Shown: one piece after another, positions 13,086-25,275 of the stretch
Layout: the number at the start of each line of letters is the position of its first letter
Numbering within the stretch: the stretch's first letter is position 1
Assembly: GCF_016097555.1 (NCBI RefSeq)
Contig: NC_054703.1
Location: forward strand, 37,866,203-37,930,202
Reading direction: 5' to 3'
Source: Gigantopelta aegis
Taxonomy: Eukaryota > Mollusca > Gastropoda > Neomphalida > Peltospiridae
Length of the DNA stretch: 64,000 nucleotides
The notes under the pieces: model-generated
Databases searched by the model: none
The model's input: the letters and a program-made list of their open reading frames with translations, nothing else
Told to the model about the DNA's origin: nothing
Position numbers and translations under genes: made by a program

Positions 13086-13408
13086 CACCTTGGCACATGA
13101 AATGTCTTCAGTTGCCGTTATATATATAATTGTCGGCTTATTTGTCAACCAACTAATACACGACGATTGATGATGTGATTGGTGCTATTTCATGACATCG
13201 TGCTATTTGCTTTTAGTTCATTCTGTGACATGGGTCAAAATTGGCTGAAATGCCTGCCGGATATTCGGTCCCACAAGATTTAATATTTTGCCGGCCCGAA
13301 TCAAAACGTGAGTGATACACACTCGCCTAATTTTTGAATATAGACGTTACATAATGACTGGTTCAACGGGACAACATGCAAACTAATATCCCGGCCCGTG
13401 ACGATGTT

Positions 13409-13495
13409 GACCGGTTCGGCATGGCAGTGTTTCGAGCCCTGCCGAATGCCATAATAACACTGCAGGGCTCGAAACACTGCCATGTCGAACCGGTC
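13409..13495. repeat. Near-perfect inverted repeat, 34-bp arms
   Basis: The left arm 13409-13442 and right arm 13462-13495 are reverse complements with one mismatch, separated by a 19-bp loop. The arms carry GACCGGTTCGGCATGGCAGT and its complement. It could be a MITE core or a cruciform-forming site. Confidence 0.9.
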
Positions 13496-13542
13496 GACAT
13501 GTGTGTGTATTTTCTTTAAATGGTTGATTTTGAATTTAAAGG

Positions 13543-13705
13543 TATTGTGAAACCTAACAAAACCGGAATTCTCTCAAAACCGGACATGTTTCACTGTCTT
13601 TAAAAAAAATTAGTACATATCTTAACCTCTCTAACCCAGATATCTCATAAAACCGGACATTTTAGTTGGTCTATATGGTGTCCGGTTCAGAGGGGTTTTA
13701 CTGTA
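13543..13705. mobile_element. Small MITE-like element, pogo/Tigger-like ends
   Basis: The ends read TATTGTGAAACCT and AGGGGTTTTACTGTA and are flanked by TA. AAAACCGGA motifs repeat inside and are mirrored in the right half, so the whole 163 bp folds back. The CAGTAAAACC-type terminus with TA duplication fits pogo/Tigger non-autonomous elements. There is no coding capacity. Confidence 0.45.
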
Positions 13706-13857
13706 TTTCTCCCACAAACATATTCCCAAATATTACAGCCATCGGAATATGCTTAGTGCCTGGAATCCCGTGTACAGGTTAACATAAATTACGGATCTCG
13801 AAACACAGATTACTACATATTTATCAAGTTTATAATTTCCATTATCATTATTTTACA

Positions 13858-14135
13858 GTGGCGGGACGTAGCCGAGTAGTAAAACGCTCGACTGATGTGC
13901 AGTCGATCTATGATCAATCCTCGTCGATGGACCCATTGGGCTATTTGACGTTCCAGCCAGTGCACGACTGGTAAATCAAATGCCGTGGTACTTGTTATCC
14001 TGTCTGTGGGATAGTGCATATAAAAAGACCCCTTGCTACTAAAGGAAAACTGTAGCGGGTTTCCTTTCTAAGACTATATGTCAGAATTACCAAATGTTTG
14101 ATATTCAATATTCGATGATTAATAAATCAATGTAT
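13858..14135 (+). mobile_element. tRNA-headed SINE (family A)
   Basis: The head GGCGGGACGTAGCCGAG resembles a pol III A box, and a degenerate B box lies near 13910. The family body follows: CCATTGGGCTATTT, TTCCAGCCAGTGCACGACTG, CTGTCTGTGGGATAGTGCAT. This family is widespread in molluscs. Such SINEs move using LINE enzymes. Confidence 0.85.
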
Positions 14136-14167
14136 CACACACCACTCTAACAATATGGACTGGCACC

Positions 14168-14392
14168 TCAAAAGATATGGTATGTACTACCCTGTCTGTG
14201 GGATAGTGCATATAAACGATCCCTTGCTGCTAATACAAAAAAAACAAAAACAGTAGCCCATGAAGTGGCGACAGCGAGTTTCCTCTCTCAATATCTGTGT
14301 GATCCGTAACCATATTTCTGACGCCATATAACCGTAAGTAAAATGTGTTGAATGCGTCGTTAAATAAAACATTTCCTTCCTTCCTAACAATA
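14168..14392 (+). mobile_element. SINE family A, 5'-truncated copy
   Basis: It starts inside the body (CTGTCTGTGGGATAGTGCAT), then GTAGCCCATGAAGTGGCGAC and GACGCCATATAACCGTAAG. It ends AAATAAAACATTTCCTTCC with a (CTTC)n tail. The tRNA head is missing. Confidence 0.85.
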
Positions 14393-14419
14393 TGCTAAGC
14401 AGTTAGCTACTAACTTGAT

Positions 14420-14677
14420 TCAGTAGCCCGGTGTTAACGCGCTCGCTTGATACAAGGTCGGTTTGGTACTGATACTCATCAGTGGGCCCATTGGACTATG
14501 TCTCGTTCCAGCCAGTGCACCACGACTGGCATACCAAACTATCCTGTCTGTGGGATGGCGCATATAAAAGATCCCGGTTGCTACTAATGAAACAAAAATA
14601 TAGCGTTTCCTTTCTAGGACTACATGTAAAAATTACCAAATGTTTGACATTTGGTGTCGTTAAACAATTTTTTTTTT
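14420..14677 (+). mobile_element. SINE family A, near full length
   Basis: The head at 14420-14480 is diverged. The body has GTTCCAGCCAGTGCACCACG and GATCCCGGTTGCTACTAATG. The end is TGGTGTCGTTAAACAATTTT, the alternative short-tail form of the family. Confidence 0.8.
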
Positions 14678-14678
14678 A

Positions 14679-15925
14679 AAGTTACAGTCTCTGGTTACCA
14701 AATTATAACATCATGTACACATGAAATACAAGCTCAAATGCACTTTTAAAAAACGTGTGTGTGTTCGCTGTGAACGGTAAAGCACAAGCGACAGCCAGTT
14801 TCAGTTAACACGTGCGTTTGCATATTTGAAATTGTAGGGGCCATCTCAAAAAATTAAGAGAGAAATCTTGCGCTGTACGAGGAACGTTCGATTGAGGATA
14901 CGGTACTAGTGTCTTTCGATAAAACCGTTTTGATCTTGACAACGTATTGTCGACAATCGTACTTTCCTATTTCAGAATTAATATTTTATAAAGTGTTCGT
15001 AGAACTTTTCAAAGTTTAGTTTCTATAACACATTTAGCATCAAACAAAAACATTTCAATGGCAATTTGACACTGAAAGCTGTCCAGCGTTCAGAAAACAA
15101 AAAACGTTAGGCATAACTTTATTTTGATGTCATCCAGAATGACGTCATTTGAGTTTGACGTCATTTCCATTCAAATATACACCGCGCCACATATTCTTAC
15201 GTCATTTGAATATCTAGTAATGGCAGACTGGAATTAAAGTTACGTGTACAGTTTACAAAAACACATTGTATTAAGCTTGAGCTTATATGATAAAGAGATT
15301 ATTACCCTGGTGTATTTCGGTATCCTCAATATCATATATTAGGAATAAATATAATGTATTATGCGAGCCTCTGGCGAGCATTATACAATTTTTATTCCTA
15401 ATGTATGATATTGACGACACCGAAAAACACTCTGGTAATAACCTATATATATATATATATATATATATTTATCATATAACATCTTACATTTTCAGTGCAA
15501 TCAAAGTATGTGATATTTTTCAGATCACATACTTTAAGAATTTGATAACTTTGCAAATTAGATGTAAATTAGCCCGCCGATGAGGATCGATCCTAGCCCG
15601 ACCGCGCAATTACACCCCCCCCCCCCCCCCCCCCCCGTGTTTAGGTCTAAGTAATGAATAGAAATAACAGTATTGATAAATGATACGTAAATAGAATACA
15701 CGGACCTCTTTCTCTCCCCTACAGCGTTACGTAATTACTGACACCCACTTAAATGTAACGCGTATACCAACCGATGGTCACTGTTAAAATTTCAAGGCAA
15801 ATCCCCCATCGATCCCTGGAAAGATGTTGTACCATACCTCTATGGATATAAATATCTTTTGGAGATATGAGAAGACCCTCAATCAATGCAGATAATTGTT
15901 TTCAAAATCACGTGAGCTCAGCGCC
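14679..15925. repeat. Left copy of a 1.2-kb inverted duplication
   Basis: This segment matches the reverse complement of 48275-49587 over several blocks: 14679-15035 (starting AAAGTTACAGTCTCTGGTTACC-like, with CGATTGAGGATACGGTACTA inside), 15578-15660 and 15690-15925. A SINE-head scrap (GAGGATCGATCCTAG) sits at the same place in both copies. The left copy alone is interrupted by a palindromic family member (15040-15577) and a C run (15616-15636). Confidence 0.8.
15040..15577 (+). mobile_element. Palindromic repeat family P, copy 1 (permuted)
   Basis: The block order is C (ACATTTCAATGGCAATTTGA, two TGACGTCA sites), D (GGAATTAAAGTTACGTGTAC), E (palindrome, 15299-15441), (TA)n, then A (CTTACATTTTCAGTGCAATC). 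Copies at 27780 and 36689 run A-B-C-D-E, so this copy is circularly permuted relative to them. No protein is encoded. Confidence 0.8.
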
Positions 15926-16110
15926 TGCGCAAATCACATAAAGTCCCAGTTCTACTGACGTCCCGCTAAATGAAGAAAAACAAACCTGGCCATTGCGTTT
16001 GTAATTGACCTAGATAATGTAGATAAGTGAGCATTGCCAAACTATAGCGATGTGGTGGGCCTTATATGTACCAAACCGAACAGGATCATCCATTTATTTT
16101 TATATTTATC

Positions 16111-16318
16111 CCGCGATCACTGTATGCATTGTCAAGATATGATGACTAGATCAATATCTATATTTTCGGTCACTGACCAAAATTATAGGTCACGTAACAT
16201 AAACCCGTCTCGACTGAGTATTTCAGAGTAGATTTTCAATAAACACTCTTTAAAACATTTGTTGAAGTACAGTAAATACAAATAACTTTTAGTTTTGCAA
16301 TAACAATACAAAACTTGT
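16111..16318 (+). repeat. Dispersed 0.2-kb repeat, copy 1
   Basis: It is a direct match, with scattered differences, to 42964-43168. Shared blocks include TATAGGTCACGT, GTAGATTTTCAATAAACA and CAGTAAATACAAATAA. It contains a small palindrome around GGTCACTGACC. Confidence 0.75.
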
Positions 16319-16516
16319 ATATTTATTTATGAATTAGAGCTTAGAAACGCTGTTTTAATGTGACATAATGTAGCTTGCGGGTTATGAATAACGTCATGTA
16401 TCTTGTATGACGCCATACGGAAAAAGCCTTGCTAGGTTGACAATACTCGATTTGTGTACACAAAACTGGAATAAATAATGATTTTCTGAATATTCCTGTA
16501 GGATTGCAGGATAAAA

Positions 16517-16657
16517 GAAATAACTGGTTACCGTCTTAAGATATCGGCTTTATCCTGCTCAGGTCGAATGGCGAATGCAGCTCGGTAGAGCCTCGCTGCA
16601 TTCACCATTCTAACCTTCGCAGGATAAAGCTGATATTTTAGACAGTAATCAGTTATT

Positions 16658-16695
<38 letters not shown>
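16517..16695. repeat. Hairpin element with 63-65 bp arms, next to (TA)n
   Basis: The arms 16517-16581 and 16595-16657 are inverted copies (AATAACTGGTTACCGTCTTA against its complement), with CTTTATCCTGC conserved in both and a 13-bp centre. A (TA)n run at 16661-16695 follows directly. Confidence 0.85.
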
Positions 16696-16699
<4 letters not shown>

Positions 16700-17220
16700 C
16701 ACTTTCAAATGTATCCCACGATTTTACTCTGTTTGGACCCTATCTGTCAGTTTGTTCAGACTCTGTCTTCTCAGCTGCTGTCCATACAATCGCCTACCTA
16801 TCTCTACGTCATCCATGAGTGCAGTCTCTGTGTACTTCCCTGCACTCACCTGGCATCCTCGTCCTATACCGCTAATAAAGCTGGTCTGATCCACAACACT
16901 AACTAATGACCGCCGCTTATAAGGACGTATAGTACGTGGTTACACGACACTCTTAACAATGCCAGAAGTAACCACTAGCCCACAAGAAAAATTTGATGGG
17001 AAATGGCAGGTGTGTGGTACGGATAGCCACGGTTGGAGAGACAAGGACTGGGATGTGGATGCGGACAGCGAAACGAGTTTAAAGATAGGAGGAGTTGTCA
17101 GATCGGTAAGAAATGAGATGGAATTCAAAGGTGAGAAAGGAAAGGGGAAAATGGGTTTAAAGGGAGGCAGTGCACGAAACAAGCCAGATTTTCCTTTACG
17201 TGAATTTTGAACTGGTTTTT
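16696..17220. other. No recognised gene; one weak open frame
   Basis: An 83-codon plus frame at 16959-17210 (starts MPEVTTSPQEKFDGKWQVCG) matches no family I know. A GTAAGA at 17105 could act as a splice donor after GGVVRS, but there is no supporting partner exon. An AATAAA lies at 16873. Confidence 0.3.
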
Positions 17221-17376
17221 TGGGGATATTAAAAAAAAAAAAAAAAAACCAATACCATAGGGAATGGCAAAACCAATTTTATTTCAATAAACAAAAGCTG
17301 ATAATAATTGTTACATTAAGATAATTACAACCAGAGCCAGGCGCAGATCCAAGAGATTGAGAAGGTAAGTGTATGC

Positions 17377-17933
<557 letters not shown>

Positions 17934-18290
17934 AAAGCATGCATGTATAAATATATGTTAACCTTTTGGTTAAATAATTGAAAAACATAACGTGTGTGCG
18001 AGAAACAAAATTGTGCAGTTTATGTATCTATTTAATAATTAATATGAAAGCTAATTTATAACAGAGATAAAGAGATAAAGGCAAAACTAAGTTAAATAAA
18101 CGTTTGCTGCAAGGTTGAAATTGACGTTGTCATGTTCCACTGTGTACCAGTTGCTTAGACGTTTTGTCACATTCCTTGGGAAACACACAGGGCAAACGTC
18201 TGAAAGATATAATAAATACTTTAAAAACACAACAAAAACAATGTCGGTGCTAATGTATAAAAGTAAATCAATGTCATCTAGTGGTGTCGT

Positions 18291-18625
18291 CAAACATAAG
18301 AAACTTTAAATTTATCCAGAGCTTTAGATTGCATCTAAGTCACAAGGGTAAAGGGTGTTGGCAAACATAAGAAACTTTACATTTATCCAGATCTTTAGAT
18401 TGCATCTAAGTCACAAGGGTAAAGGGTGTTGGCAAACATAAGAAACTTTACATTTATCCAGGGCTTTAGATTGCACCTAAGTCACAAGGGTAAAGGGTGT
18501 TGGCTTTAGATTGCATCTAAGTCACAAGGGTAGAGGGTGTTGGCAAACATAAGAAACTTTAAATTTATCCAGAGCTTTAGATTGCATCTAAGTCACAAGG
18601 GTAAAGGGTGTTGGCAAACATAAGT
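18291..18625. repeat. 71-bp tandem repeat, about five units
   Basis: Units begin AAACATAAGAAACTTTA and end CAAGGGTAAAGGGTGTTGGC. The fourth unit is shortened (about 18503-18545). The units differ from each other at a few positions. Confidence 0.95.
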
Positions 18626-18754
18626 ATGCCCTGGTTTAGGTTTGTCCTGCCTATTACAACAATAATTAATTTGCCAAATAGTTATTGTAAAATGATTGCC
18701 AGCATGCTATGCCATGCCATGCCATACCATACTATACTATACTTATAAGTATTT

Positions 18755-18805
18755 GACGTGCCTATATCCAATTAAGGTTCAAGCACGCTGTCCTGAGAAA
18801 CCAGA
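18755..18805 (-). mobile_element. SINE family C tail fragment
   Basis: CCTATATCCAATTAAGGTTC and AAGCACGCTGTCCTG match the 3' end of the element at 26368-26640. A 5-bp (CCATG/CTATA)n run precedes it at 18705-18742. Confidence 0.75.
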
Positions 18806-19033
18806 ATTTATATGACAGAGAAAGTATTTATTGTTCACATTAGTGCATTCATAACAGTGTGCAAAAAAAAAAAAAAAAAAAAAAAAACCCAAAAAGGAAA
18901 CAGAAAAACAGACTTAAATCTTGAACAAATTTATTTTATTAGTTTGTTTTTCGGGGAAGCGCAGATACGCATTTCAACTCGATTTGTAATCCTTTTTGTT
19001 TGCATAGATCTAGCTATAAATATCTACATTGTC

Positions 19034-19165
19034 ACCGGTCTCGGTTTTGCCCTGGTTAAGCCATCGGACATATTAAGGCTAGTAGGTACTGGGTTCGCAG
19101 CCCGGTACCAGTTCCCACTAACCTTAATTGAATATACGCTCAAAAATACGTTGAAATGAATTCAT
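19034..19165 (+). mobile_element. SINE family C, internally deleted
   Basis: The tRNA-like head ACCGGTCTCGGTTTTGCC runs to a B-box-like GGGTTCGCAGCCC, then directly into the family tail AACCTTAATTGAATAT. The central body is absent. Confidence 0.75.
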
Positions 19166-19767
19166 GAACGAACGAATTGTCGCCGTGACAGAGTTTATGA
19201 AAAAAACAAAACCCCACACGTCAACCCCCACCCCATTAAATTGTTTTAGTAAGTAAGAAAAAGTAGGTACGGTAGTACTAAACCAAAAAACGTCCACCTG
19301 GGTCAAAGTTCGAGGTGCACCGAACTTTTGATAGAGAAGTTAACACCACAAGTCCTGTGATGTATACAATTTTATTTCATCTAATACCACTGTGTGAAGT
19401 AACTTTGTACTTGAAACATGTATGGGGTACCTGTGGTGAAGAACTAAACTTTTGTGCGTAACTGACGTAGTCATATGCATTACTTTTTATCTGTGAAATG
19501 AGCAGTTTGACCCACATTTTTAAAAATTCACTTTAAGAGTGAGGGTGGTAGTATTTATATATGTGGTGTTTATGTCGATTGATACGCTGCAGTTACGAGT
19601 TTTAGCCACATATGTTACTATTTTTGTCTATGGGATTTGATTTGGTAGTATACACCCTGTGACGCAACATAACGTTTGAACTTACTCCCACCCATCACTT
19701 ACGTAATATCTGAATGTGCCCTTATGCCATGTGTTGTCTTGAGCATTATTTAAGGAAAAAAACCCAG

Positions 19768-20048
19768 GTATTTTTGTTTAACGACACCACTAGAGCATAT
19801 TGATTTATTAATCATCGGTTATTGGATGTCAGATATTTGTACTTTTGACATATAGTCTTAGAGAGAAAACCCGCTACATTTTTCCATTAGTAGCAAGGGA
19901 TCTTTTCTACGCAATATTCCAGACAGAATAGCGCATATCAGAGCCTTTAATATACCAGTCATTGTACACTGGTTGGAAAGAGAAATAGCCCAATGCGTCG
20001 ATCCTAGACCAACCGCGCATCAGGCGGACGCTTTACCACTGAGCTACA
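19768..20048 (-). mobile_element. SINE family A, complete, minus strand
   Basis: It reads from the tail (TTTAACGACACCACTAGAGC) through GTAGCAAGGGATCTTTT to the tRNA-like head complement CGCTTTACCACTGAGCTAC. The B box is seen as CGATCCTAGACC. It lies between exons of the minus-strand coding candidate and an upstream microsatellite region. Confidence 0.85.
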
Positions 20049-20142
20049 TTATTGATGAAACCTAATATTTCACGACAATAAGAAATACTGTTTAATTCAG
20101 ATGCATTGTGACATATTAAAATATTTCAGGCTGAAAGGTAGG

Positions 20143-20297
20143 CATGTGCGGATCCAGGATTGATTTTAGAGAGGGACTAAAGCCCGTTGTTTTTGAAAAT
20201 CGAATTAAAGGTCCTGTAAAAGGGTCAAGGGGTAAGTTTGCATTTTTGTTTGCATATTCTGTAATATATATATATATATATTTTTACCAAACATTGT

Positions 20298-20328
<31 letters not shown>

Positions 20329-20340
20329 GGGCTGAATCCG
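20143..20340 (+). mobile_element. CGGATCCAGG G-run repeat
   Basis: TGCGGATCCAGGATTGATTT is followed by a purine-rich stretch, (TA)n at 20264-20281, (GT)n and an 18-base G run. Related copies occur at 26757-26835, 49640-49690 and, inverted, 50025-50090. The family is unnamed here. Confidence 0.5.
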
Positions 20341-20743
20341 CGACTGTTAAAGTCTGGGTTTCCAGCAGTCTGTCAAAGGGACAGACCCTACTTTTTAAAC
20401 ACTATAGCATATTTTTCACTATTAGAGCCGTTTATGTTCACTGAAATCAAACATTACTTATATTGTATTCCTTAGATTATCCATTTCCGTACAACCGAAG
20501 GGTTTCAGGTCATTCTGGTGTTTGTAGTACTAAAAATTGATTTTTTTTTTTTTTTTTTTTTTTTTTACAATTTCTGTCTGGACAAAATGTGGGGGAAATC
20601 TGACTAATATTTGAGGTAGAATTTATCTTAATTGTTAACAATGTCGTTCTGACTTTCGCTGTATTCTACAGGCTATTATCAATTATCGGCTATAACGTCG
20701 AGTATCTGTGATTTGCCAGTACTCACCATACTTCCCAATATAT

Positions 20744-20811
20744 CTATTGGAAGAGGAAAGCCATGGCTCCAAGGAGCACCAAAACGACGAACGCGGAGAC
20801 GCTGGTGGCAT
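20744..20811 (-). CDS. Last exon: GPI-anchor-type hydrophobic tail
   Basis: Reading minus, a strong polypyrimidine tract and acceptor (GTTCTGCCTGCCTCAG) precede this 68-bp exon, which enters in phase 1. It encodes ATSVSAFVVLVLLGAMAFLF, then Gln and a TAG stop at 20744. Small polar residues followed by an uninterrupted hydrophobic C-terminus with no charged end is the classic GPI-attachment signal. Such proteins are cleaved in the ER and tethered to the outer membrane surface. The preceding exon (20934-21002) ends in G, so the junction codon is GAT (Asp). The intron between them is only 122 bp. A simple C-terminal transmembrane anchor is possible, but there is no cytoplasmic tail. Confidence 0.55.
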
Positions 20812-20933
20812 CTGAGGCAGGCAGAACTTTCAGGTCATGTCTTTTATCTTGAATAACATGAAAACATAAAATGTATATTTAATATGACCTTTGATGAGTC
20901 ATAGCAAGAAGAAGGTCGTCTTGTGTCCATTAC

Positions 20934-21002
20934 CCAAAGCAGGTGATCGGGATTGTATAGCAGGTAAATATCTGACTGGCATACAGTATTCAGGATTTCT
21001 GC
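20934..21002 (-). CDS. Penultimate exon of Cys-rich GPI-type protein
   Basis: A 69-bp exon with acceptor AATTATTTTCAG and donor GTAATG, phase 1 in and phase 1 out. In the phase set by the upstream exon at 38787-38881 it reads SRNPEYCMPVRYLPAIQ, then a Ser/Pro-containing linker ending PAL. It carries one Cys and then a spacer that would separate the folded domain from the membrane anchor. Another frame is also open here (reading AEILNTVCQSD) and would extend past the donor, but it does not match the phase of either neighbouring exon. I prefer the phase-1 reading for that reason. Confidence 0.45.
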
Positions 21003-21482
21003 CTGAAAATAATTTAAGGGTTCGTAACAAAACCAAACACAGACAATAAGTCTCCCTACTACAGCCCGTCCCATCATTCTATACAATGTTTGTTTTGTTT
21101 GGGTTTTTTGGGGGGGGGAAATTATTTCAGTTTGGTTTTCCAAATAACAGATTTAAAAAAGAAAAAGTGAAAAAGAAATAACTTGTAGTAAATTCCACAG
21201 AATGAAAACAAGGCGTTCCCTGTGGGACGACTATGTGTGGTTACAGGTTTGGATGTTCGGAAATCGGACACTGCATTGTATGCGCTTTGATACATTTAAA
21301 AAAAGTAATTTTCTTACTATAATATATTTATAATTTACCAAAAAAAATATCTCAATTAATTTCCAAGATTTTAGGTTATGCAATTTTACCCTACGATACG
21401 ATACCCTGGTAAAAATCATGAACAAAGTAAAAATCCGGGAGAAGTTTATTTTATTCTTATTATTTTTATTTTGTTTCGGGGT

Positions 21483-24400
21483 GGTGCTATATGTACTACC
21501 TGCAATGTTTCCATGCCCTAGATAATGGACAGTTAAGTGTGTCAATCTGACCGAATTACAGGTTCACTAAATGTACTACCTGCGATGTTCCCATGCCCTA
21601 GATAATGGACAGTTAAGTATGTCGACCCGACCTAATGACATTTGTCTAACTTATACTCATTAAATCAACTCACTTCAGTGTCTCTATGATTTAGATAAAG
21701 ATGTTTAATACTTCAACACGACCCAGATATATGTTTCAATAAACCAACTCACTTCAGTCTCTGTATGACCTAGATAATGGTGTTTAATACGTCAACACGA
21801 CCCAGATATATGTTTCACTAACTCAACTCACTTCAGTGTGTCTATGATCTAGATAATGGTGTTTAATACGTCAACACGACCCACAGATATTTTTCACTAA
21901 ATCATCCCACTTCAGTCTGTCTGTCATCTAGATAATGGTGTTTAATACGTCAACACGACCCAGATATATGTTTCACTAAATCAACTCACTTCAGTCTGTC
22001 TATGATCTAGATAATGGTGTTTAATACGTCAACACGGCCCAGATATATGTTTCACTAAATCAACTCACTTCAGTGTCTCTGTGATCTAGATAATGGTGTT
22101 TAATACGTCAACACGGCCCAGATATATGTTTCACTAAATCAACTCACTTCAGTGTCTCTGTGATCTAGATAGTGGTGTGTAATACGTCAACACGACCCAC
22201 AGATATTTTTCACTAAATCATCCCACTTCAGTCTGTCTGTCATCTAGATAATGGTGTTTAATACGTCAACACGACCCAGATATATGTTTCACTAAATCAA
22301 CTCACTTCAGTCTGTCTATGATCTAGATAATGGTGTTTAATACATCAACACGGCCCAGATATATGTTTCACTAAATCAACTCACTTCAGTGTCTCTGTGA
22401 TCTAGATAATGGTGTTTAATACGTCAACACGACCCAGATATATGTTTCACTAAATCAACTCACTTCAGTGTCTCTGTCATCTAGATAGTGGTGTTTAATA
22501 CGTCAACACGACCCAGATATATGTTTCACTAAATCAGCTCACTTCAGTGTCTCTGTGATCTAGGTAGTGGTGGTTAATACGTCAACACGACCCAGATATA
22601 TGTTTCACTAAATCAGCTCACTTCAGTGTCTCTGTGATCTAGATAGTGGTGGTTAATACGTCAAAACGACCCAGATATATGTTTCACTAAATCAGCTCAC
22701 TTCAGTGTCTCTGTGATCTAGATAGTGGTGATTAATACGTCAACACGACCCAGATATATGTTTCACTAAATCAACCCACTTCAGTGTCTCTATGGTCCAG
22801 GTAATGGTGTTTAATACGTCAACACGACCCAGATATATGTTTCACTAAATCAACCCACTTCAGTGTCTCTATGGTCCAGGTAATGGCGTTTAATACGTCA
22901 ACACGACCCAGATATATGTTTCACTAAATCAACTCACTTCAGTGTCTCTATGGTCCAGGTAATGGTGTTTAATACGTCAACACGACCCACAGATATTTTT
23001 CACTAAATCATCCCACTTCAGTCTGTCTGTCATCTAGATAATGGTGTTTAATACGTCAACACGACCCAGATATATGTTTCACTAAATCAACTCACTTCAG
23101 TCTGTCTATGATCTAGATAATGGTGTTTAATACGTCAACACGGCCCAGATATATGTTTCACTAAATCAACTCACTTCAGTGTCTCTGTGATCTAGATAAT
23201 GGTGTTTAATACGTCAACACGGCCCAGATATATGTTTCACTAAATCAACTCACTTCAGTGTCTCTGTGATCTAGATAGTGGTGTGTAATACGTCAACACG
23301 ACCCAGATATATCTTTCACTAACTCAACTCACTTCAGTGTGTCTATGATCTAGATAATGGTGTTTAATACGTCAACACGACCCACAGATATTTTTCACTA
23401 AATCATCCCACTTCAGTCTGTCTGTCATCTAGATAATGGTGTTTAATACGTCAACACGACCCAGATATATGTTTCACTAAATCAACTCACTTCAGTCTGT
23501 CTATGATCTAGATAATGGTGTTTAATACATCAACACGGCCCAGATATATGTTTCACTAAATCAACTCACTTCAGTGTCTCTGTGATCTAGATAATGGTGT
23601 TTAATACGTCAACACGACCCAGATATATGTTTCACTAAATCAACTCACTTCAGTGTCTCTGTCATCTAGATAGTGGTGTGTAATACGTCAACACGACCCA
23701 GATATATGTTTCTCAGACTTCAGTGTCTCTGTGATCTGGTGGTGGTTAATACGTCAACACGACCCAGTTTCACTAAATAGCTCACTTCCGTGTCTTTCAC
23801 GTCAAAACGACCCAGATATATGTTTCACTAAATCAGCTCACTTCAGTGTCTCTGTGTCTCTCAACACGACCCAGATATATGTTTCACTAAATCAACCCAC
23901 TTCAGTGTCTCTATGGTCCAGGTAATGGTGTTTAATACGTCAACACGACCCAGATATATGTTTCACTAAATCAACCCACTTCAGTGTCTCTATGGTCCAG
24001 GTAATGGCGTTTAATACGTCAACACGACCCAGATATATGTTTCACTAAATCAACTCACTTCAGTGTCTCTATGGTCCAGGTAATGGCGTTTAATACGTCA
24101 ACACGACCCAGATATATGTTTCACTAAATCAACTCACTTCAGTGTCTCTGTGATCTAGGTAATGGCGTTTAATACGTCAACACGACCCAGATATATGTTT
24201 CACTAAATCAACTCACTTCAGTCTGTCTATGATCTAGATAATGGTGTTTAATACGTCAACACGACCCAGATATATGTTTCACTAAATCAACTCACTTCAG
24301 TCTGTCTATGATCTAGATAATGGTGTTTAATACATCAACACGGCCCAGATATATGTTTCACTAAATCAACTCACTTCAGTGTCTCTGTGATCTAGATAAT

Positions 24401-25275
24401 GGTTTTTAATACGTCAACACGACCCAGATATATGTTTCACTAAATCAACTCACTTCAGTGTCTCTGTCATCTAGATAGTGGTGTGTAATACGTCAACACG
24501 ACCCAGATATATGTTTCACTAAATCAGCTCACTTCAGTGTCTCTGTGATCTAGATAGTGGTGGTTAATACGTCAACACGACCCAGATATATGTTTCACTA
24601 AATCAGCTCACTTCCGTGTCTCTGTGACCTAGATAGTGGTGGTTAATACGTCAAAACGACCCAGATATATGTTTCACTAAATCAGCTCACTTCAGTGTCT
24701 CTGTGATCTAGATAGTGGTGATTAATACGTCAACACGACCCAGATATATGTTTCACTAAATCAACCCACTTCAGTGTCTCTATGGTCCAGGTAATGGTGT
24801 TTAATACGTCAACACGACCCAGATATATGTTTCACTAAATCAACCCACTTCAGTGTCTCTATGGTCCAGGTAATGGCGTTTAATACGTCAACACGACCCA
24901 GATATATGTTTCACTAAATCAACTCACTTCAGTGTCTCTATGGTCCAGGTAATGGCGTTTAATACGTCAACACGACCCAGATATATGTTTCACTAAATCA
25001 ACTCACTTCAGTGTCTCTGTGATCTAGGTAATGGCGTTTAATACGTCAACACGACCCAGATATATGTTTCACTAAATCAACTCACTTCAGTGTCTCTATG
25101 ATCTAGATAATGGCGTTTAATACGTCAACACGATCCAGATATATGTGTCACTAAATCAGCTCACTTCAGTCTCTCTATGATCTAGATAATGGTGTTTAAT
25201 ACGTCAACACGACCCAGATATATGTTTCACTAAATCAGCTCACTTCAGTGTCTCTATGATCTAGGTAATGGTGTC
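21483..25275. repeat. 79-bp tandem array with higher-order structure, about 47 units
   Basis: Units contain TTCACTAAATCAACTCACTT, CAGTGTCTCTGTGATCTAGA, TAATGGTGTTTAATACGTCA and ACACGACCCAGATATATG. The two leftmost units (21483-21640) are strongly diverged. Diagnostic variants recur in order: CCCACAGATATTTTTCAC at about 21890, 22197, 22986 and 23390, and TACATCAACACGG at 22341, 23525 and 24331. This shows that blocks of roughly 0.8-1.2 kb were duplicated as wholes. A collapsed patch with shortened units lies at 23700-23870. On the minus-strand gene model the array is inside the large intron. Confidence 0.95.

Noticed and set aside
16959-17210. 83-codon plus frame with a possible donor
   Set aside because: No family match, no partner exon, and a competing open frame on the other strand. 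Left as unassigned.
20844-21143. Single-exon 99-codon minus frame over exon 20934-21002
   Set aside because: It runs through a good acceptor and donor, and its frame does not match the neighbouring exons' phases.
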